Shown here: one piece after another, positions 29,931 to 33,712 of the stretch
How the letters are laid out: every line of letters starts with the position of its first letter
Numbering within the stretch: position 1 is the stretch's first letter
Source: Streptomyces phaeochromogenes
GTDB taxonomy: Bacteria; Actinomycetota; Actinomycetes; Streptomycetales; Streptomycetaceae
Length of the DNA stretch: 33,712 bases
Reading direction: 5' to 3'
NCBI RefSeq assembly: GCF_001418655.1
Contig: NZ_LIQZ01000240.1
Coordinates: forward strand, 1-33,712
The notes under the pieces: model-generated
Told to the model about the DNA's origin: nothing
The model's database searches: none
Seen by the model: the letters and a program-made list of their open reading frames with translations, nothing else
Translations under genes and position numbers: made by a program

Positions 29931-31757
29931 ATGGGGCACTACAAGTCGAATCTCCGCGACATCGAGTTCAACCTCTTCGAGGTGCTCGGGCGCGACAAGC
30001 TGTACGGCACCGGCCCGTTCGCGGAGATGGACACCGAGACCGCCAAGAGCATCCTCGAAGAGCTGACCCGCCTCTCGGAGAACGAGCTGGCGGAGTCCTT
30101 CGCGGACGCCGACCGCAACCCTCCGGTATTCGACCCGGAGACCAACACCGCGCCCGTCCCGGCGTCCTTCAAGAAGTCCTACCAGGCCTTCATGGACTCC
30201 GAGTACTGGCGGCTCGGCCTCCCCGAGGAGATCGGCGGCACCACCGCCCCCCGCTCCCTGATCTGGGCGTACGCGGAGCTGATCCTCGGCGCGAACCCGG
30301 CGGTCTGGATGTACTGCTCGGGCCCCGCGTTCGCGGGCATCCTCTTCGAAGAGGGCAACGAGGTCCAGAAGCACATCGCGAAGATCGCCGTGGACAAGCA
30401 GTGGGGCTCCACCATGGTGCTCACCGAGCCGGACGCCGGCTCGGACGTGGGCGCGGGCCGCACCAAGGCGGTCGAGCAGGAGGACGGCTCCTGGCACATC
30501 GAGGGCGTCAAGCGCTTCATCACGTCCGGTGAGCACGACATGTCGGAGAACATCCTCCACTACGTGCTCGCCCGCCCCGAGGGCGCCGGACCCGGCACCA
30601 AGGGCCTGTCCCTCTTCCTCGTCCCGAAGTACGAGTTCGACTTCGAGACCGGCGAGCTGGGCGAGCGCAACGGCGCGTACGCGACGAACGTCGAGCACAA
30701 GATGGGCCTCAAGGCCTCCAACACGTGCGAGATGACGTTCGGCGACCGCCACCCGGCCAAGGGCTGGCTCATCGGCGACAAGCACGACGGCATCCGCCAG
30801 ATGTTCCGCATCATCGAGTTCGCCCGCATGATGGTCGGCACGAAGGCCATCTCGACGCTGTCGACGGGCTACCTGAACGCTCTGGAGTACGCCAAGGAGC
30901 GCGTCCAGGGCCCCGACCTCGCGCAGTTCATGGACAAGACCGCGCCCAAGGTCACCATCACGCACCACCCGGACGTGCGCCGCTCGCTGATGACGCAGAA
31001 GGCGTACGCGGAGGGCATGCGCGCCCTGGTGCTGCACACCGCCGCACTCCAGGACGAGATCCAGGTCAAGGAGGCCGAGGGCGAGGACGCGTCCACCCTG
31101 GAGGCCCTCAACGACCTGCTCCTGCCGATCGTGAAGGGCTACGGCTCCGAGAAGGGCTACGAGCAGCTCGCCCAGTCGCTCCAGACGTTCGGCGGCTCCG
31201 GGTTCCTCCAGGAGTACCCGATCGAGCAGTACATCCGCGACGCCAAGATCGACACCCTGTACGAGGGCACGACCGCGATCCAGGGCCAGGACTTCTTCTT
31301 CCGGAAGATCGTCCGCAACCAGGGCGCGGCGCTGAACTCCCTCGCCGAGGACATCAAGAAGTTCCTGGCGCTCGGCACCGGCGGCGAGGAGCTGTCCGGC
31401 GCCCGCGAGCACCTCGCCAAGGCGGCCGTCGAGCTGGAGGCCATCGTCGGCCTGATGCTCACGGACCTCGCGGCGACCGAGCAGGACGTCAAGAACATCT
31501 ACAAGGTCGGGCTGAACAGCACCCGTCTGCTGATGGCCTCCGGTGACGTCGTCGTCGGCTACCTGCTCCTGAAGGGTGCCGCCGTCGCCGCCGAGAAGCT
31601 GGAGACGGCCTCGGCGAAGGACCGGCCGTTCTACACCGGCAAGATCGCCGCGGCGAAGTTCTTCGCGGCGAACGTCCTGCCGGGCGTCACCGGCGCGCGC
31701 AAGCTCGCCGAGGGCGTCGAGCTGGACCTGATGGAGCTGGACGAGTCGGCGTTCTGA
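29931..31757 (+). CDS. Acyl-CoA dehydrogenase, long form
   Basis: A 608-residue flavoprotein, longer than the 380-400 of standard enzymes because of extra N- and C-terminal domains (acetyl-CoA dehydrogenase-like C-terminal domain, Mycobacterium FadE5-like layout). FAD-binding motifs are MVLTEPDAGSDVGAGRTKAV and the later TFGGSGFLQEYPIEQYIRDA. The catalytic base is Glu445 in DTLYEGTTAIQGQD. It oxidises acyl-CoA to trans-2-enoyl-CoA in beta-oxidation, passing electrons to ETF. I start at ATG 29931 (CGGAG upstream, conserved MGHYKSNLRDIEFNLFEVLG opening). It is a single-gene unit with terminator hairpins after it. Confidence 0.95.
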   Translation: MGHYKSNLRDIEFNLFEVLGRDKLYGTGPFAEMDTETAKSILEELTRLSENELAESFADADRNPPVFDPETNTAPVPASFKKSYQAFMDSEYWRLGLPEEIGGTTAPRSLIWAYAELILGANPAVWMYCSGPAFAGILFEEGNEVQKHIAKIAVDKQWGSTMVLTEPDAGSDVGAGRTKAVEQEDGSWHIEGVKRFITSGEHDMSENILHYVLARPEGAGPGTKGLSLFLVPKYEFDFETGELGERNGAYATNVEHKMGLKASNTCEMTFGDRHPAKGWLIGDKHDGIRQMFRIIEFARMMVGTKAISTLSTGYLNALEYAKERVQGPDLAQFMDKTAPKVTITHHPDVRRSLMTQKAYAEGMRALVLHTAALQDEIQVKEAEGEDASTLEALNDLLLPIVKGYGSEKGYEQLAQSLQTFGGSGFLQEYPIEQYIRDAKIDTLYEGTTAIQGQDFFFRKIVRNQGAALNSLAEDIKKFLALGTGGEELSGAREHLAKAAVELEAIVGLMLTDLAATEQDVKNIYKVGLNSTRLLMASGDVVVGYLLLKGAAVAAEKLETASAKDRPFYTGKIAAAKFFAANVLPGVTGARKLAEGVELDLMELDESAF

Positions 31758-31781
31758 CCGGGGCCACCGGGGCCCACCTCT

Positions 31782-31797
31782 GGGGGCTGCCGCCCCC
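31782..31797 (+). terminator. Short hairpin after the acyl-CoA dehydrogenase
   Basis: GGGGGC (31782-31787) pairs with GCCCCC (31792-31797) over a TGCC loop, 25 bp after the stop codon. It leads into the dispersed repeat at 31808-31859. Confidence 0.55.
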
Positions 31798-31807
31798 GGG
31801 GCTCCCG

Positions 31808-31859
31808 CCTTTCTCCAGGGGCGCGGGGAACTGCGCGACCGGCCCCCACGCACCCGCAG
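31808..31859. repeat. Second copy of the dispersed Streptomyces repeat
   Basis: CCTTTCTCCAGGGGCGCGGG then GAACTGCGCGACCGGCC and CCCGCAG. The AGGGGCGCGGGG and CCCGCAG blocks match the repeat at 19837-19903. The GAACTGCGCGAC block is the usual form in Streptomyces intergenic regions. Confidence 0.55.
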
Positions 31860-31937
31860 GGTCGGCGCTCAGGCCGTGAGCCGTCGCGTTCGCGCCGAAC
31901 GTCCGGACCCGTCCCACTGTCTGTACACACCCCTCAC

Positions 31938-31971
31938 GAAGGCCCGTTCCCATCCCCGGGAGCGGGCCTTC
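31938..31971 (+). terminator. Hairpin upstream of the M18 aminopeptidase gene
   Basis: GAAGGCCCG (31938-31946) pairs with CGGGCCTTC (31963-31971), with inner CCC/GGG pairing, 22 bp before the peptidase ATG. It probably ends transcription from the left; a role in the 5' leader of the peptidase mRNA is an alternative. Confidence 0.65.
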
Positions 31972-31992
31972 GTACGTCGTTAAGGTGAACCC

Positions 31993-33291
31993 ATGCGCAC
32001 ACCCCCACGCTTCGACCGCGGACACACCGACGACCTCATGTCCTTCCTGGCGGCGAGCCCGTCCCCGTACCACGCCGTGGCGAACGCCGCCGAGCGGCTG
32101 GAGAAGGCAGGCTTCCGGCAGGTCGCGGAGACCGACGCGTGGGACGGGACGAGCGGTGGAAAGTACGTGCTGCGCGGGGGCGCGATCGTCGCCTGGTACG
32201 TGCCGGAGGGCGCCGAGCCGCACACCCCCTTCCGCATCGTCGGGGCGCACACCGACTCCCCCAACCTGCGGGTGAAGCCGCGCCCGGACAGCGGTGCGCA
32301 CGGCTGGCGCCAGGTCGCGGTCGAGGTCTACGGCGGCCCGCTCCTCAACTCCTGGCTCGACCGGGACCTGGGCCTCGCCGGACGGCTGTCGCTCCGGGAC
32401 GGCTCGACGCGCCTGGTGAACATCGACCGGCCGCTGCTGCGCGTGCCCCAACTCGCCATCCACCTGGACCGGTCCGTCACCTCGGACGGCCTCAAGCTCG
32501 ACAAGCAGCGGCATCTGCAGCCCATCTGGGGCCTCGGCAACGACGTGCGCGACGGCGACCTGATCCGCTTCCTGGAGGAGGAGTCGGGGCTGACCGAGGG
32601 CGAGACCACCGGCTGGGACCTGATGGTGCACTCCATCGAACCGCCCGCCTACCTCGGCCGCGACAAGGAACTGCTCGCGGGCCCGCGCATGGACAACCTG
32701 CTGTCCGTGCACGCCGGTACGGCGGCGCTGGCGGGCGTGGCGACGGCCGACGAGACCCTCTCCTACATCCCGGTCCTCGCGGCGTTCGACCACGAGGAGA
32801 ACGGCTCGCAGTCGGACACCGGAGCGGACGGGCCGCTGCTGGGCAGCGTGCTGGAGCGCTCGGTGTTCGCGCGCGGCGGCTCGTACGAGGACAGGGCCCG
32901 CGCCTTCGCCGGCACGGTCTGCCTCTCCTCCGACACCGGTCACGCCGTGCACCCGAACTACGCCGAGCGGCACGACCCGACGCACCACCCGCGCGCGGGC
33001 GGCGGCCCGATCCTCAAGGTGAACGTCAACAACCGCTACGCGACGGACGGTTCGGGCCGAGCCGTGTGGGCCGCCGCCTGCGAGAGGGCCGACGTGCCCT
33101 TCCAGACCTTCGTCTCCAACAACTCCATGCCCTGCGGCACCACCATCGGCCCCATCACCGCGGCCCGCCACGGCATCAAGACGGTCGACATCGGCGTGGC
33201 CATCCTCTCGATGCACAGCGCCCGCGAACTCTGCGGCGCCACCGACCCGTTCCTGCTGGCGAACTCACTGGTGGGGTTCCTGGAGGGATAG
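31993..33291 (+). CDS. M18 family aminopeptidase
   Basis: A 432-residue dizinc aminopeptidase of the aspartyl-aminopeptidase (M18) family. Ligand motifs are AHTDSPNLRVK (His86, with Asp88), GPRMDNL (Asp234), DHEENGS (Glu268 base, Glu269 ligand), SSDTGHAVHPNY and the terminal SMHSARELCG His. VFARGGSYEDRARAF is also typical. It trims N-terminal acidic or neutral residues from peptides in the cytoplasm. AAGGTG lies five bases before ATG 31993. Single-gene unit, upstream hairpin at 31938-31971. Confidence 0.95.
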   Translation: MRTPPRFDRGHTDDLMSFLAASPSPYHAVANAAERLEKAGFRQVAETDAWDGTSGGKYVLRGGAIVAWYVPEGAEPHTPFRIVGAHTDSPNLRVKPRPDSGAHGWRQVAVEVYGGPLLNSWLDRDLGLAGRLSLRDGSTRLVNIDRPLLRVPQLAIHLDRSVTSDGLKLDKQRHLQPIWGLGNDVRDGDLIRFLEEESGLTEGETTGWDLMVHSIEPPAYLGRDKELLAGPRMDNLLSVHAGTAALAGVATADETLSYIPVLAAFDHEENGSQSDTGADGPLLGSVLERSVFARGGSYEDRARAFAGTVCLSSDTGHAVHPNYAERHDPTHHPRAGGGPILKVNVNNRYATDGSGRAVWAAACERADVPFQTFVSNNSMPCGTTIGPITAARHGIKTVDIGVAILSMHSARELCGATDPFLLANSLVGFLEG

Positions 33292-33359
33292 GGCTGCCTC
33301 AGACGCGCCCAGTTTTGAACCTGTTCATGACAGGCCCCTCCGGCATACGATGCCGTCTC

Positions 33360-33414
33360 GATCACCTGGGTCGATGACCTTGGTGATCACATTGATCAAT
33401 CACCTTGGTCAATC
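33360..33414. repeat. Nested GATCAcc-type repeats upstream of a secreted-protein gene
   Basis: GATCACC (33360-33366) and GGTGATC (33382-33388) are inverted; GGTGAT (33382) and ATCACC (33399-33404) are inverted; CACCTTGGTCAATC and similar words repeat directly to 33414. The block is AT-rich and lies 25-80 bp before the start at 33439, where operator or promoter elements are expected. Confidence 0.5.
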
Positions 33415-33438
33415 ATCATGCCCACGGGGGGACTTGAT

Positions 33439-33712
33439 ATGAGACGGCGTTCCATGCTGCTCGCCTGCGCGTCGGTCGCGGCCGGGTTGCTGCTGGGGCC
33501 GGTTCCGACGGCGTCCGCCGCGACGACCGCACCCGAGCTGGTGATCGCGGGCGGCACCGGCGAACAGTCCACCGGCCTGGTCTCGGTGACCGCACGCTCG
33601 GACAGCGCGATCACCTCGATCACCGCTCATCTGTATGCCGAAGGAAGCTCCGAAGAGGTCGCCACCGTCAGCGAGTTCGCCCTCGGCTCGGGCAGCGAGT
33701 CGGACGGCCGCT
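33439..33712 (+). CDS. Secreted protein, N-terminal part only (runs off window)
   Basis: The frame from ATG 33439 is open to the window edge (91 codons). GGGGGGAC lies a few bases upstream. The N terminus MRRRSMLLACASVAAGLLLG followed by PVPTASA is a Sec-type signal peptide with cleavage after ASA; a Cys at residue 10 is not in a lipobox position. The visible mature part begins ATTAPELVIAGG and looks like extracellular beta-strand repeats (GLVSVTARSDSAITSITAHL). The family cannot be told from this part. Confidence 0.75.
   Translation, partial: MRRRSMLLACASVAAGLLLGPVPTASAATTAPELVIAGGTGEQSTGLVSVTARSDSAITSITAHLYAEGSSEEVATVSEFALGSGSESDGR

Noticed and set aside
33311..33336. LexA-type SOS box around TTTGAACCTGTTCATG
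   Set aside because: The GAAC/GTTC halves are only two bases apart instead of the four in the actinobacterial consensus.

Overview
The window is high-GC actinobacterial DNA, almost certainly Streptomyces: codon third positions are nearly all G or C, many starts are GTG, hairpin terminators lack long U tracts, and the gene families (HTH-DUF5753/DUF397/ATPase trio, SseB-like protein, SpoIIE phosphatase, M18 peptidase, BRO-N protein) are typical of that genus. A perfect 16-bp parS site just upstream of aspS suggests the right half belongs to the conserved chromosome core near oriC.

Left part (1-11066). A translationally coupled trio encodes a Gly-rich surface lipoprotein, a VTC-type polyphosphate polymerase domain protein and a DUF4956 membrane protein. 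Next come an HSL-type esterase, a TetR regulator and a short-chain dehydrogenase behind a repeated candidate operator. The XRE-DUF5753/DUF397 pair with its divergent RsbW-like ATPase follows, flanked by a decayed integrase-like gene. Then a small membrane protein, an ACS-family MFS permease with its own promoter and palindromic operator, and a Tat-exported intradiol dioxygenase.

Centre (11232-19171, all minus strand). This is the most notable region: a compact, translationally coupled operon that looks like a RiPP (ribosomally made, modified peptide) gene cluster. In order of transcription it holds a 56-residue precursor (likely core ASYTKMLGKIYA after an LGG site), a PqqD-like leader-binding protein, a B12-binding radical SAM enzyme, a DUF692/MNIO-type multinuclear iron oxidase, a 280-residue protein of unknown family that may be the MNIO partner, an MFS exporter, an HExxH...E gluzincin-like protein and a JmjC dioxygenase. 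The core has no cysteine, so the iron oxidase would have to act on another residue type. I do not recognise this combination with this core as a named family.

Right part (19541-33712). A small hydrophilic protein, aspS, a PAS/GAF/SpoIIE phosphatase with a C-terminal kinase-like ATPase domain, an AI-2E family permease whose 3' end overlaps the phosphatase gene by 112 bp, a cytochrome P450, a BRO-N protein, a pirin, an SseB-domain protein, a long acyl-CoA dehydrogenase, an M18 aminopeptidase and the start of a secreted protein. Two copies of a dispersed Streptomyces repeat and several strong hairpin terminators separate these units. No tRNA, rRNA, CRISPR array or intact insertion sequence was seen.
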